64,000 bases of DNA from Aaosphaeria pasadenensis. Its lineage: Eukaryota > Ascomycota > Dothideomycetes > Pleosporales. The stretch is taken from the NCBI GenBank assembly GCA_022813625.1, contig JAKLMB010000016.1:248001-312000 (forward strand). The letters are read 5' to 3'. Under the pieces are notes generated by a model. That model worked only from the letters and a program-made list of their open reading frames with translations. It did no database searches and was not told the origin of the DNA. The position numbers and the translations under genes were made by a program. Positions 20,990 through 32,546 of the stretch are shown here, in pieces (positions within the stretch are counted from its first letter, which is position 1; every line of letters starts with the position of its first letter).

Positions 20990-22311
20990 ATGACTGAGGT
21001 GTCATCAACCCGACTTTACCTTGGGAATCTTCCCCGCACTGCCACCAAGGCAGACGTAGAGGCCCATTTCCAGACACATGGAACCGGCGAGATCACCGAG
21101 ATCAAGCTCATGAACGGCTTTGGCTTCATTGAGTACAAAGACGCCATGGACGCCCGCGACGTTGTTCCTGGTAAGAATGCATCATTCGCAGTTTACTCAA
21201 CATGGCTAACTTATCGGCAGCTTTCCGTACGTAACCCATCCTGGCACCTCCGTGATATTTTACCATACGCCTAACCAGAGAGAAGATGGCTCTGACTTCA
21301 TGGGCGAACGGCTCATTGTCCAATTCGCACGCGGATCCCGCCGTAACGAGAACTTTACTCCCCACGAGCGGGCGGCCCCACGCCCTCGTCGTACTCCGTT
21401 TCGGATGAGAATCAGCAATCTTCCGGTAGAGACCAGCTGGCAGGTTAGAACCCCCGAATCTTGGATTTCCCCTGTATCGTCTTAGGGCCAATGTTCCCGC
21501 TCCCTGGATTGTGGCTTCTGTTTCGCGTCCCAATATCCCTTGTCACTGTGTTACTGGACTTTTGGACACGGCTTAATATCGCTTCTATAGGACTTGAAAG
21601 ATTTTGCCCGCCAGTCTGGCCTTGATGTCGTTTATTCCGAAGTCGGCCGCGAACGTGACGGCACTGGGTAAGTAATCAACTGACAGATGTTTGCAATTTC
21701 TGTACTAATATGTGTGTAGATTCGTTGAATATGAAACTGCCGCGGATCTGAAGACAGCCGTCGAGAAACTAGACCGCTGCGAGTTCAAGGGACAAGAGGT
21801 GCAGTGCACTCAGGACGTCAGTGACCCACCTCCTCCTCCCCCATTCAAACCTAGGGCTCCCTACGGCGCTGGGCCCGACGATAGAGGACGTGATAGGTAC
21901 CGATCCCGCTCTCCAGGTGGACGCCGTGGCTACCCACCAGCGCCTTATGCCGATTACTATGACCGCCGTGGCCCTCCACGTGATTATAGCCCTCGCCGTG
22001 ACGATTACCGACGTCGATCCCCACCCCGTGAATACTATGACAACCGTGAGAGATACGGCCGCTCTCCTCCACGCCGACCTGTCGATGAATATGGCGCTCC
22101 TCGAGCTCGCTACCCTGAAGATCCCTATGACGCACGTGGTCCACCCCCGCGCCGTTATGATGACCCATACGCCAATGGACATGGCGGTGGTAGGCCTTAT
22201 GAGGGGCGACCACCCTCTCCCGGAAGACGCCCACGAAGCCCCGGGGGCCGACCAGGGTTTGAGGAGGGAGGATACCCGCCTCGTGCCCGTTATTGGTACT
22301 GTCCCCTCTAG
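20990..22311 (+). CDS. SR-type splicing factor with two RRMs and an RS tail (Srp2/SRSF1-like)
   Basis: Five exons, 20990-21170, 21221-21226, 21286-21443, 21591-21667 and 21720-22311, give 337 residues. RRM1 (residues 8-80) has RLYLGNLP (RNP2) and GFGFIEYKD (RNP1). RRM2 has FRMRISNLP, the SWQDLKDFARQSGL helix and GFVEYETAADLKTAVEKLD. SWQDLKDF corresponds to the SRSF1-type SWQDLKD signature. The tail (about 240-337) is rich in Arg, Ser, Asp, Tyr and Pro. Exon 2 is only 6 nt (CTTTCC), and it is needed to rebuild VVPAFHGSDF between RRM1 strands. Skipping it keeps the frame but deletes two residues and changes a third. These nuclear proteins recruit spliceosomal components and assist mRNA export. 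The last exon might be trimmed by a GTACTG donor near 22295, which I judged too weak. Confidence 0.9.
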
Positions 22312-23233
22312 CTTTCATATGACCAGAAGCTAATTGCAGCAGATTGTCCCAGCAACCTTACGCTCATTACAATTAATCAGCGGAACGAACCTTCGGTATC
22401 AATTGACCTTGATAGTCTAGCGTATTAGGGTTCTTTGGGACGAATACCCTTCTTTATCAAATTTCCCTGCCGCTCGAACGTTGAACTGACGCTCTACATC
22501 TTGCAACTTTGGGTTTTTCTACTTGATCTCTGGGGGGGTAATGATTTTAGTTGTAATCATGAGTCATGGGCCTGTCAACTTTTTGTTGCGGTTCAACGTA
22601 CCCCTAGGCGAGTTTTTTCCTTCTCAGTAACAGGGTAACGCGTCTATTTGGGACACACAAAATGGGTGGGCTTGTTAACACTTTCTTTCCTATCCTATGT
22701 AGTAGTCTTTTGTACAAAATAGTCGCCTGCCATAGCAATTAGTACTGAATTCTTGCAAAGAGAAATCCTGTGTCTGAGACTTCATATGAATCTGTTATCT
22801 TTTGGTCACGAAACATACTTTTAATTGGCGCCGAAATCTTTTAGAAAGTATTATCTTACGCCAATGACGCGTCGTTTCAATGTTAATTGGTGCAGTAACC
22901 ATTATATATTGAGTGTCCAAGTGTTCAGGTGTTCAAGAAGTATCCTTTCGAAGGAGCGGGAATCGGTGGTTTGACCACGCCGACCTGCGATCTCCCGCCT
23001 TTCGTATTCCTCGCTTTCAGGGTTCAATACCATTGAACATGCTTTCAACAGCAATACTGATCGGGTGGTGTGATGGTTGGACAATACAAATACATGTCAC
23101 TGTTCTTCAATAATATTGATCAGACCTACGCTACTTTGCTATTTGCGATCGACTTGACTTCTATTTTTGTGATGCAATAGCACCCCTTCATTCCGTTGCG
23201 GACCTGGGGATTTATCTATCACAATATATAACA
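22312..23233. other. Intergenic region between SR gene and serine hydrolase
   Basis: 3' UTR of the SR gene and the promoter of the hydrolase. I see no coding signal or repeat. Confidence 0.45.
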
Positions 23234-24430
23234 ATGTCTTCTTCATTAGCAGCCTCGATTGATGGGGCCACGACCTCAAGCAATCCTACCCAATTAGGAA
23301 TTGTAGTGACCGCCGTTAACAGCCAGGGTGAAACCTTCATCTCTCACTCTTCCGGCAAGACCAGCCTCAAACGAGACGCAATCCCCATCACAACTGGCTC
23401 TATCTATCGACTCGCCAGCGCAACAAAAATCATCACCAGTATTGCGGCCTTACGACTGGTGCAGTCCGGAAAACTCTCACTAGACGATGCCTCTCTCATC
23501 GAACAGCATCTTCCAGAATTGTGGAGTCAAGAGATATTCACGAGTGCCCCTGGCCAGCAACCATTCACGTACAAAAAGCGCCAGAATCCGTTAACTTTGC
23601 GTCATCTGCTTTCGCATACCTCGGGAAGTGGCGCCGACATACTTGATCCACGGCTGATGGCCTGGAGGAAGGAAAGAGGGGAACAGTGCATGACTCTTAC
23701 CGGCGCTGTCGTTGAGGGAAACAGCACGCCTGGGCTCTTCGAGCCGGGAGAAGGATGGAGCTATGGGGGAGGCTTGAATTGGACTGGCTTGCTGATTGAG
23801 CGTGTTAGTGGCGTGCGACTTGGCCAGTTCTTGCGCGAACAGGTTTTTGATGTCCTTGGGTGTGACGATCGGATTGGGTTTGAAGGTGACCTGGAAGAGA
23901 AGGAGAAGGTGATGTTGGTCACGAAGGTGAAGAAGGGGGAAGCGTTGAGGGAGGTTCCTCCCGTTCCTGTGAGAGCTGAACTTGGGGGCGGGGCCTTGCT
24001 GTCTTCTACAGCCAACTTCGTCAAGATCCTGCAAGACATCATCAATCCAACATCAAAGTTGCTCGAGACGAAGTGGTTGGATGAGCTTTTCGCGCCACAG
24101 CTCCAGTCGGCGGCCTCGCTCAAGGCTCTGCAAGGTTCTGTGCCCATGTTCTCGCCTCTGACGGGGCCGTTAACCTCCTCTGTCCCGTTGTCTGCTGTCA
24201 ACCACGGCCTGGGTGGACTCCTGATCACCGAGGACAGCAGCGAATTGGGAAAGACGAAAGGTACCTTGGCTTGGGGCGGAGCCTTCAATTGTGTATGGTT
24301 TGCCAATCGACAGCAAGGCATTGCGGGCTATTATGCGAGCAGTATTTTTCCGCCAGGTGATCCCGAGACCAGTGAATTTTGGGCGCAATTCGTCCGCGAG
24401 GCCTGGGGCAAGGCTGGTGGCGGTCAGTAA
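23234..24430 (+). CDS. Serine beta-lactamase-fold hydrolase/esterase
   Basis: A single exon of 398 residues without a signal peptide, so probably cytosolic. The class C beta-lactamase-type SxxK motif is SATK (Ser62-Lys65) in SIYRLASATKIITSIAALRL. LTLRHLLSHTSG is the usual strand-helix of this fold, and WSYGGGLNW supplies the Tyr (177) of the YxN-like motif. The C-terminus has LAWGGAFNCVWF, which occupies the place of the third (KTG-like, here WGG) box. The family (Pfam beta-lactamase, PF00144) includes lovastatin acyltransferase LovD, esterases and D-aminopeptidases in fungi. The triad suggests an active esterase or acyltransferase, but the substrate is unknown. No secondary-metabolite genes flank it. 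Confidence 0.92.
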   Translation: MSSSLAASIDGATTSSNPTQLGIVVTAVNSQGETFISHSSGKTSLKRDAIPITTGSIYRLASATKIITSIAALRLVQSGKLSLDDASLIEQHLPELWSQEIFTSAPGQQPFTYKKRQNPLTLRHLLSHTSGSGADILDPRLMAWRKERGEQCMTLTGAVVEGNSTPGLFEPGEGWSYGGGLNWTGLLIERVSGVRLGQFLREQVFDVLGCDDRIGFEGDLEEKEKVMLVTKVKKGEALREVPPVPVRAELGGGALLSSTANFVKILQDIINPTSKLLETKWLDELFAPQLQSAASLKALQGSVPMFSPLTGPLTSSVPLSAVNHGLGGLLITEDSSELGKTKGTLAWGGAFNCVWFANRQQGIAGYYASSIFPPGDPETSEFWAQFVREAWGKAGGGQ

Positions 24431-24729
24431 TTATACTCAGTGGAAGTCTGCAAGATGGAAATAGTATAGGCACTTAGGAGAGAAACCCGTGTTGGTGTAT
24501 TTGATAAATGAAAGAGGGCGACTTTGGCGCTGCAACATCCTCCATGCTAGACACCAATCATATCTAACTATTTATCATAGAAACTCGCTTGACGCGTAAG
24601 TTATGCTCACAACCTGAATGTCAGATAGAACAGAAATGACCCAAGTCCCCATGCTTGATATAGGTCGAACGCCAAGACACCACCCATGTTGATGATAAAA
24701 CAATATGCAAGAAATGATTTAGGAGCTTA

Positions 24730-27521
24730 TCACTGTGCGTGATTGATATGCTCGAAGGCATGCTTCACAAGAGCTGCAGTCTTCTGTACTTGTTTCTTGG
24801 CAAGTTCCCAGTCCTTCTTCAGAAGCGCGTCTCGTATAAAAGGGAATACCGATCCCTTCTGTCCGGAGTCTGATACGTCGGGACCGAAGATAACGTGCCG
24901 GAACTGGTCACGACCAGGTAGCTGCGGAAATTAGTACATCATCCTCACTGGAGAGAGTGTTGAGTCCAGAAACAACTTACACCATGGGCGGATTTGTCCT
25001 TCATATCCCGAGGGACATCCAAAAGCGACGTCTCTAGTCCGGCCATCTTGTTATTGTGGGCCATTCTCGACACAGTGAGACTTGGGCTTTCGAAGCCGCC
25101 AGTACCGTAAACCTGACCATACCAGAAATCTTCCCAATCATGGAAGGTCTTTGCCTGGTCAGTGGATGATGCTATAACATCGAATAGAGGCTGGAAATTC
25201 TCGCGCTTGAAATCGCTAGCATGCTTCTTCGACCAATCGACCAATTCATTGGCTTCGTTTTGCAGAGCGCCAGTGTAATGCGTCAGCTTGAGGGGGAGGA
25301 TTGGCTCTTGGGCAAGCTCGAGGATCAGCAAAGCCCACATCTGAGCAAGTAGGTTATGATAAGCAAAGCCTGGATCAATGTACTTGGAAACCCAATCAAA
25401 GGTCTCATAACAGCTGTGATGCATGTTGCCGTGATCCGGGCCTGCAAACCCAAAGTCAATGGATGAGCAGCCAGCAATGTCTTGAAAAGCGAGGTAGTCT
25501 CCGTCTGCGCCCAAGTTGCCAAGGCTACGGTTGTCAGCATCCCATAGTTCACGGAGGGTCTTGTTTTGTCGGGGATCTTCCAGTCGATCTAATACACGCT
25601 CCCATGCTTGTCGAAAGATTGGTGAACCATTTGCCCATAACTTCTCGCCAGTCACCCCAACATCAACGTTGATGTAGGCAATTGCGTCCTTGCGCAAATT
25701 TTCGAGGTTCGCTTCGACGTGTTCGGTTGACCCCATCAAATTGTACTCCTCGGCATCCCAGGATGCAAACTCAATTGTACGCAGCGGACGCCAACCCTGA
25801 GCACGAAGCTCTCCTAGAACACGAGCGACTTCGAGCATGACAGCCGTGCCACTTCCGGGGTCTGCTGCACCGAAACACCAAGAATCACGATGATTACCGA
25901 TGATAATCTTCTTAGCCTTGTCTTCGATACCTATGAAGGAGCCAAAGACATTTTGGATGAGCTGTTGTTCGATCTCGTCTTGAAAGTTTTGCAGGTTGAC
26001 CTTGGGAGATCGGTCCGGGTGGCCGGAGAACCATTTGTCTCCAACATCTGGCACAGCTCCTCTCCAATCGGCAGGCACTTCTTCGCCGACCTCTTTCAAT
26101 GATTGGAGAAGCTTCTGCGCATCGCTCCAGGAAAGAGGCAGACTGGGAATGGTAGGCAATGCAGGATTTTTGTCTTTCGACATTCGCTTTGCCTCCTTTG
26201 TGCTTGGCTGTCCAGGGGTGAGAGGGTCTCCGGCGATCCAGTTGGTAAGCGCAACGGATCCTCTCTGAACTCCGTCTTCAGGTCTCCATCTCCCATGTGG
26301 CCACACTTTTCCTTGTACGAAGCCATCGTCAGCTGGATCCGAATATAAAAGTACACCGGCCACACCAGCATCTTGTGCGGCTTTGACTTTTGTTGCTGGG
26401 TCAGACTGGGTGCCATAATAACGTATGAGCGCAATCGTGCCTTTCACGTCTACGCCTTTGTCTTTCAATGTCTTGAAATCCTGTTCGTGCCCATAGTTGA
26501 CATATACAAGAGGTCCCGTAACATTTCCGGAGGCTGAGAGCCCATGAAAACTATCTGTCTGAGACTTTGGTGGATTGTAGGCCGAGCCTTCTTGTAACTT
26601 AGCCTCCCAGGCTAGTTCCGTTGGCTCAACGATCGCTACACGGCGTCCGCCTTTCTTCGGGAAATTCATATACACGTAGAATCTGTAGATAGTTTAGCAA
26701 TCCGATAGAAGAACTTTACGAGTCACTACTCACTCCTCGTGGGTGAAGGTATCCATATGCGACTCCTGGAATTTCCCTTCAATCCACTGTCCCAAGAAGA
26801 AACTTCCCTCGCTTCCACCAACATGATCATAGGAAGTGATGTATTGAAGGTTTTCTTGTATCCGCCAAGGATCCACATTCTGTTGTACCTGCTGTCGAAC
26901 CCATTCCGGATTAAAAGGCTGCCCGAAGCCGCCACCGCCCATGGGCATGATCTCGCTGACCACCAGTAGATAAACCAAGGATATGATCACTACCAGTCCA
27001 AAAAGGCGGGCAAGTATAGCCCATCCCGGTCGGTATTCCTCCGGTATCGAGGGCAGACGGGACGTCAACCATTCGAAGCTGATGGATGGCCATCGTAACT
27101 TTGGAAGGTGGAAACTAGAAAGTGTGTCCGTGATCGAATAGAACCTCTTCGAGAACCTGCCTCTGAGCCTATTACGCCTTGCACCTCCACTCTCGGCCGA
27201 CTCCGGATCCAGTATTTCCATCTCTTCCATGATCTGCCTCGAGTCCCCTTCCTCGCTGTCGCGAACCAGACTATCCAGGTCGCTGTTATCGTCCTCATCG
27301 CTCACGGACTGAACTGATGGCTGTTGGTAGTATCCATTGCGTCTCCGTGAACCTGAATCCGTTGCCAAATCGTTTCCTAAGAGGCCCTGTCTCTCAGCAT
27401 CGTCGCTAACTTCTTGTGGACCGCGGCGCGAGAATGTCCGTGAAGATGTCGCTTCTTCATACGTAGGAATCGGAGCATCTTCTACGGCATCGTAAAGATG
27501 TAGGTTCTTTTCGTCACCCAT
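24730..27521 (-). CDS. Transferrin receptor / glutamate carboxypeptidase II-like membrane peptidase (M28B)
   Basis: Three exons on the minus strand, 27521-26734, 26682-24981 and 24921-24730, encode 893 residues. The acidic cytosolic N-terminus includes PTYEEA, a PPxY-like ubiquitin-ligase adaptor motif variant. One membrane segment (ILARLFGLVVIISLVYLLVV, about residues 168-187) follows, making a type II protein. Then come a protease-associated domain and an M28 core. The two-zinc ligands are all visible: NHRDSW (His), AADPGSG (bridging Asp), WDAEEYNL (catalytic Glu and ligand Glu), YINVDVGV (Asp) and DPGFAYH (His). The dimerisation domain is split by the last intron. Homologues are yeast Tre1/Tre2 and Vps70, which act in vacuolar sorting and transporter turnover, and human GCPII. 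Unlike the transferrin receptor, this copy should be catalytically competent. Confidence 0.93.
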
Positions 27522-27982
27522 TTGCAGGGTCGTGGGGTGCCCTGCAGCGCTCGGGGACAGCTGCTCGAGGGCTGGTTAGGGGGGGCAATTCGCCAACTCG
27601 CTCCCGGTGGAGGCCGCGTCAATGAACAGAATGGCTATCGTATGCGCATATACATAGTGAAACACAATATAAATGAGCGGCGGTGGTATAGATAAGCAAG
27701 TACTGGGAGAGGACGACGTATGATTATGTGGCAGTTGATGGACGAGAATGGGGTTCTAGGGTCTCAAAGGCGGAAGTGCGGATGCCGAGGCGTGCCTCCC
27801 AAGTCTCGAAGCCTTGACATTTCTTGTCATCTTCCCGATCATTGCGACACATATCGATTGAAACCCACATCATCAAGTTTTTAACGTTCATTCAATTTAT
27901 TTATATACAGACACCAAAGCGCAGTGCTTCGTTTTCAGCTATGCAATATCACCGCGAAAATAACGATTCCGAGACCAGATGT
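27522..27982. other. Gap between the M28B peptidase gene and the SDR gene
   Basis: Promoter and leader of the peptidase gene plus the 3' UTR of the SDR, both transcribed leftward. I see no further gene. Confidence 0.5.
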
Positions 27983-29016
27983 CTACATATTCCTTCCACC
28001 CGTTACACTAATGGTCTGCCCATTCACATAGCTGAACAATGGACTTGCGACTGCGAGGATCGCACTGGCAGCCTCCGAGGGCAATCCCGGTCGTCTCAAA
28101 GGGATGTCAAGATGTTGCTGTCCAGCACCGGGTCCACTTGCCTTCTGGGCTCCTGGTATTCCTAACGCAACCTTCTCACCATCGGGTGTCACGACGAATG
28201 CGCCCTCCTCCTTCGCTTGCGTAAGACGAGTTAAAATATGACCGAAAGCGATTGTATTAGCACGAACGCCAAACTGAGGACCCCATCTACAAAGTGAAGA
28301 TTAGCATCTGGCGAGGTATACGAACGAAGTAGGACATATGGGGACAACATACTCTTTAGCAATGGTCTTGGTGACACCAGTCACACCTGCTTTGGCCAGA
28401 GCATAGTTGATTTGGCCAGCATTTCCATGCAACCCGGAGGTTGAGGAGATGTTGATAATGTTCCTGGGCTCGCCATCCTTGACACGGAAGTAGGGCGCGG
28501 CGGCGCGGACAATCTTGAAAGGTGCGGTGCCATGGAGGTCGACAATGGTATGCCATTGCTTGTCGGTCATCTTGTGGATGACGCCATCCCATGTGTACCC
28601 AGCGTTATTTACAATGATGTGGATCTTGCCGTTGCCGAATTCTGCAGCCTTCTTGATGAGCTCTTTGATGTAGTCATCATTAAGCACGTCGCCTGCAACA
28701 GCAATCGCAGAGCCACCGGACTCGTTGATCTTCTGAGCAACATCCTCGGCCTTCTCTGGTCATTGTTAGCAAGGTAGAGCATATGACACTTCCCCTTCTA
28801 TTGCAAGAATATGAAACAATCATGAATGGTAATGCAGAACTTACTGGCATCAACATCAGCCACCACGACCTTTGCACCCTCATTAGCAAAGAGTCTGGCC
28901 GCCTCAGCACCGATACCCTGTCCCGAACCAGTGATAATAGCGACCTGGCCAGCCAACATACCCTTGGGGTAGTTGAGATGGCCAGCAATCTGATCAATAC
29001 GTTTTGAAGTAGACAT
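27983..29016 (-). CDS. Short-chain dehydrogenase/reductase (FabG-like 3-oxoacyl reductase type)
   Basis: Three exons on the minus strand, 29016-28845, 28755-28353 and 28286-27983, encode 292 residues. The cofactor motif is VAIITGSGQGIGAEAARLFA (TGxxxGIG), with VVADVDA next, where an acidic residue after beta-2 favours NAD. NNAG sits in IIVNNAGYTWDG. The catalytic Ser-Tyr-Lys are in NIISTS-type INISSTSGLHG and INYALAKAG. The C-terminus has LRRPGLPSEAASAI and the closing NGQTISVTGG. An extra segment of about 25 residues (EEGAFVVTPDGEKVALGIPG) sits in the substrate loop. Fungal members reduce 3-oxoacyl thioesters or other ketones. The joins at AKK and KEWGP restore phase. No peroxisomal targeting tripeptide is seen at the C-terminus (GRNM). 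Confidence 0.92.
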
Positions 29017-29828
29017 TGTAAAGAAAGGTACTATGTATTGTACTGCGTCGCCGACGATATGATTGAACTAGAACGGTCCGTTTAAAGGACAAATAGAAGT
29101 CAAGTGGAAGATTGTACTACCGAGCTCTAGATATCATTTCTCTAGGACAATGCGGAGTTACGGTTACACTGTCCCGCGGTACCGAGGCTGCGAGGCTCGG
29201 GGTTTTGGGAAAGCTAGTCTATATTTGGACGCGACTGGCAAGATGCCATTACTGACTCGACAATAAAAGAGAGTGTATGCTTGTGGAAGATTATGGGTTA
29301 TGATACATGAATCATTGTCTAAGGTCTCCGTTCATCTATTTCATGAATACATTCGCCTCTAGCCTTCCACCGAAAGGCTATATCATGGTTTGCACCAATT
29401 TCATCATTAAGGTATTCTGTAGGGAGTTCAGCTTGGGTGCTTGCTCAAATGATGAGGTATCACTATCGAAAAGACACCCCATAAATTTCGACAAGACGTG
29501 AAGGATACTAATCTATGTACTTGTAAAGGCCCAAAAGTTCTGTTAGTTGTTATCGTGGATTTTGGTTCTGGCCAACGTGTGCTGCTGCGAGTCTGTTGTC
29601 GCCGTGTGATCAGCTATATGATGTCATTTGCGACTACCACAACTTCATAATTATGATGACAACGAAGCAAGATTGCTGGTCCTTACCTGCCGGCACTTCC
29701 GTCTGACTGAGTATATAGCCTAGCATTCCCTTAGATATACATACTCCATACAATCCTCACTCAACCTCAACTCAAATTTCTCAATCATCGAACCAAATAT
29801 TTTCAACCCGCGTTCCACAACTATCACA
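29017..29828. other. Divergent promoter region between the SDR and a small hydrophilic protein
   Basis: 812 bp with no supported gene. The small frame at 29307-29501 has no family resemblance. Confidence 0.45.
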
Positions 29829-30247
29829 ATGACTTCCGGATCAAATACTGGTGCTGGCATTGGAGAAGCTATAAAGAAAGGTGTTGGTCTCGTACATGTA
29901 AGTTCATATCAATCCGCCGTAGTAGAACTATGACTGACACTGTAAAGGGCAGCGGTGAGGCTATTCGTGGTAATTTCAACGCTGCAGTAGACTCCGCGAC
30001 GGGGGATCGCGAGAGCGCCGCAAGGCATCAGGCCATTGCCAGCCACGGCGCCGATGAGATTGACCATGGATACCATCATCAACACGGAACTGGCATCGGA
30101 CTGACTCCTGTCGACCAAGATCACAACAAACGAGCTGTTGGAGGTCCTACCACTGCTACTTCAACTAATTACGGACCGCACGACTCAAACATCGGCAACA
30201 AAGTTGACCCTCGCGTTGATTCTCATGGTCCTGGTCGATACGCGTAG
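29829..30247 (+). CDS. Small hydrophilic Gly/His/Asp-rich protein, probably stress- or conidiation-associated
   Basis: Two exons, 29829-29897 and 29948-30247 (GTAAGT donor, phase 0), encode 122 residues. Exon 1 encodes an amphipathic GEAIKKGVGLVH helix. Exon 2 continues GSGEAIRGNFNAAVDSATGD, echoing GEAI from exon 1, and then becomes disordered (Gly, His, Asp, Thr-rich) up to DPRVDSHGPGRYA. There is no signal peptide or membrane segment. I recall similar short, uncharacterised proteins in many Pezizomycotina, often linked to stress or sporulation expression, but I cannot assign a name. Its stop is 192 bp from the stop of the convergent guanine deaminase gene. Confidence 0.82.
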
Positions 30248-30439
30248 ACAGTTACTCTGGTAGCACTATGCAGCCTATGAATATACCCTTTGCTATTCTT
30301 TTTGTAACAAGATTTTGAAGTTGATATTTGACAACAACCAGAGATCTAGTGATTTATATTAGTCGCTTCTACTGATTCTAATCGACTCGTTTTACAAATC
30401 TAAAGAACAACTGTGCCACTGATGCCCGAAGCATGCCCC

Positions 30440-31864
30440 TCAGTTGATCATTGCTGATGTTGAGAATCGTTTGTGCTTATGAACCAGCCGACCTCTGACC
30501 CAAACCGCTACTGTGTTCCTGTCATCTCCACTATATACCCATTTCTCTACTTTCTCCTGCCAGCTCTCCCATCCGAAGACATCACAAGGTCCATCACTAA
30601 AATCACGTTCAGCCGTCTCTTCAGCGTCGCTGCCAGGCACTTCGCCGAGGTCAATCATTTGCGCATCCCACTCTTTGCCCACTTCAAACCCGCCCACTTT
30701 ATCTTGAAGTCCGATTACTTCTGCACCACCCCTGGTAGCCAGGAAAAGGGCTTCGTTGGTGGAAAGCTTGACATTGTCGCCCTCTGACATGGCCAAATGC
30801 CGCGATACCCAAATTGCTTGCCTGCAGTTTTCCAGTATAGAAGGAGAGAACCCTCCAGAAACATCCGTACCCAGGCCAATTGTATGTCCCTCGGCTAGTA
30901 ATGAGCGAATTGGAGCACATCCAGATGTAATGGCAGTATTGCTCGCAGGACAGTGAGAAATCCTGCTCTGCCGAGCAAGTATGACCTTGCGTTCCTCTGG
31001 GGTAAGATGCACACAATGAGCGAGGATCGTTTTCGGGGTGAGAAGACCAGCGGTATCGTAGACATCGGCATAGTTCTTACTGTGGGGGAATAGCTCTTTC
31101 ACGAGCTCGATCTCGCCTTTGTTCTCCGAGATGTGTGTTTGAATGTGCGCATCTGTGTCTCTATGGAGGGCACCTAGTGCAGAAAGTGCTTCAGTAGTAC
31201 AGCTAGGAGCGAAGCGCGGAGTGATGATAGGCTGTACGATCTCGCCTTTGGGGTCTATCGATCTTATGTGATCGATTGATGCTTTCGAATCGCGAACCGC
31301 ATCTTCCACGCTGGCGTCGCGGTAGTACTCTGGGCTCATGGTGTTCATGCATACGCGTCCCACCAGGGCTCTCTGCCCTCTTTTCAGACAGATGTCGGCA
31401 AGGAGATTGGTTGCGGGCACGTGGACAGTGGCGTAGTACGCAGCTGTCGTGGTTCCATGGCTCAAGGTCCGGGAGACGAAGTTGCTGTAGACGGTCCGTG
31501 CCTTATCAAGCGAAGTGAGACTGGCTTCCATGGGAAATGTGTATGTTTCGAGCCAGGAGAGGAGAGTAGTCTTTCCAAATAGACCAGTGTTTGGGTGCTG
31601 GGGAGCATGCGTGTGAGTGTCAATGAAACCGGGGAAGAAGAAGGCATTCTTGTTGGTAGGGATGACGATTTGTGCATCTTCGTAGGAAGAATGCTTGGAC
31701 TTAAGGTCTGTTATCGAGGAGGTCTCCCTGTCGACAAATTCGATGACTCCATTCTCGTTCACACCAATGGCGCCGCTTTCGCAGATATCAAGGTCCGTGA
31801 GAGATGTGCTGTGAACGAATGTACCTATGTAGATTCGTTTCGGAATTGTGGCTGAGGCGGCCAT
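30440..31864 (-). CDS. GUD1: Guanine deaminase
   Basis: A single exon of 474 residues in the amidohydrolase superfamily. The zinc-site motif PGFIDTHTHAPQHPN lies near residue 77-91. The substrate-loop GLFGKTTLLSWLETYTFPME is highly characteristic of guanine deaminases. Further ligands are in QTHISENKGE (His), LAHCVHLT (His) and GLGTDVSGG (Asp). The enzyme hydrolyses guanine to xanthine and ammonia in purine salvage and catabolism and is cytosolic. The start ATG at 31864 matches the usual N-terminus (IYIGTFVHSTSL follows directly). However, the frame stays open for another 36 codons upstream to a TAG acceptor-like site at 31974, so a longer spliced N-terminus is conceivable. Confidence 0.95.
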   Translation of the reverse strand: MAASATIPKRIYIGTFVHSTSLTDLDICESGAIGVNENGVIEFVDRETSSITDLKSKHSSYEDAQIVIPTNKNAFFFPGFIDTHTHAPQHPNTGLFGKTTLLSWLETYTFPMEASLTSLDKARTVYSNFVSRTLSHGTTTAAYYATVHVPATNLLADICLKRGQRALVGRVCMNTMSPEYYRDASVEDAVRDSKASIDHIRSIDPKGEIVQPIITPRFAPSCTTEALSALGALHRDTDAHIQTHISENKGEIELVKELFPHSKNYADVYDTAGLLTPKTILAHCVHLTPEERKVILARQSRISHCPASNTAITSGCAPIRSLLAEGHTIGLGTDVSGGFSPSILENCRQAIWVSRHLAMSEGDNVKLSTNEALFLATRGGAEVIGLQDKVGGFEVGKEWDAQMIDLGEVPGSDAEETAERDFSDGPCDVFGWESWQEKVEKWVYSGDDRNTVAVWVRGRLVHKHKRFSTSAMIN

Positions 31865-32546
31865 ATCTTCAGGATCTGGTGCTGCAGATGCAGGCGTGGG
31901 ATTGATCGATTCCGGGTTCTTGGTAGGTTTAAGGTGACGAAGTAGACCAGGGTTTGCAGTGTACTGCGTAGACCTAGAATAAGAACAGCGACGGCACCAA
32001 GCACCTTTTGCTCAGGGAAGGCACAAATTCAAAGGGATATTTGATTGACTCTTCAAACTGCGTCTCGGGAAACAAGATGGAAGCCCAAACCGAACAACAA
32101 ACAATAGTGGGCGAAAGCTGTCTTTTTATCTCTCCTCTACAACCTTACTTCCGCACATCTTAGTAGCTTAGAGGGGCAGCATCTGGATTCTGTGGCTTGT
32201 CGTGGGTTTTGGAGCAACGCTACTGGATGAGCTGACAGATAAGGCTAGCTAGAATCCCGATTGGGCACTTAACTCCACGTGGGCCGCGGCCACGGTTTGC
32301 GCCGGGCGGCGAACGCCGATGCTAGAGAATCAGGTACATAGCAGACGTGTACCATACATAGACATATAGATATAGATACTCATCATGCACGGTAACGTAG
32401 ATCTACAAACATGGACTAATATGCTGTTGAAGATTCTACCAATAACCTGTCATGACTCCAATGTCCCTTTTCTGAAAGCGCCGTTCTCCACCTAAGCCTG
32501 TCCCAAACTCCGCAACACGGGGTATAGAAAATATCCGCCTACATGC
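31865..32546. other. Guanine deaminase promoter and ARP8 3' flank
   Basis: No separate gene is supported. The first 108 bp upstream of the deaminase ATG are open in the same frame (see findings). A CACGTG core occurs at about 32276. Confidence 0.45.

Noticed and set aside
22295..22380. Possible extra terminal intron in the SR gene (GTACTG donor, TTGCAG acceptor)
   Set aside because: The donor is weak and the added tail resembles no known SR terminus; the simple stop at 22311 is preferred.
23019..23046. GGGTTCAATACC, resembling a tRNA T-arm
   Set aside because: The flanking stem does not pair and no acceptor or anticodon arm fits upstream.
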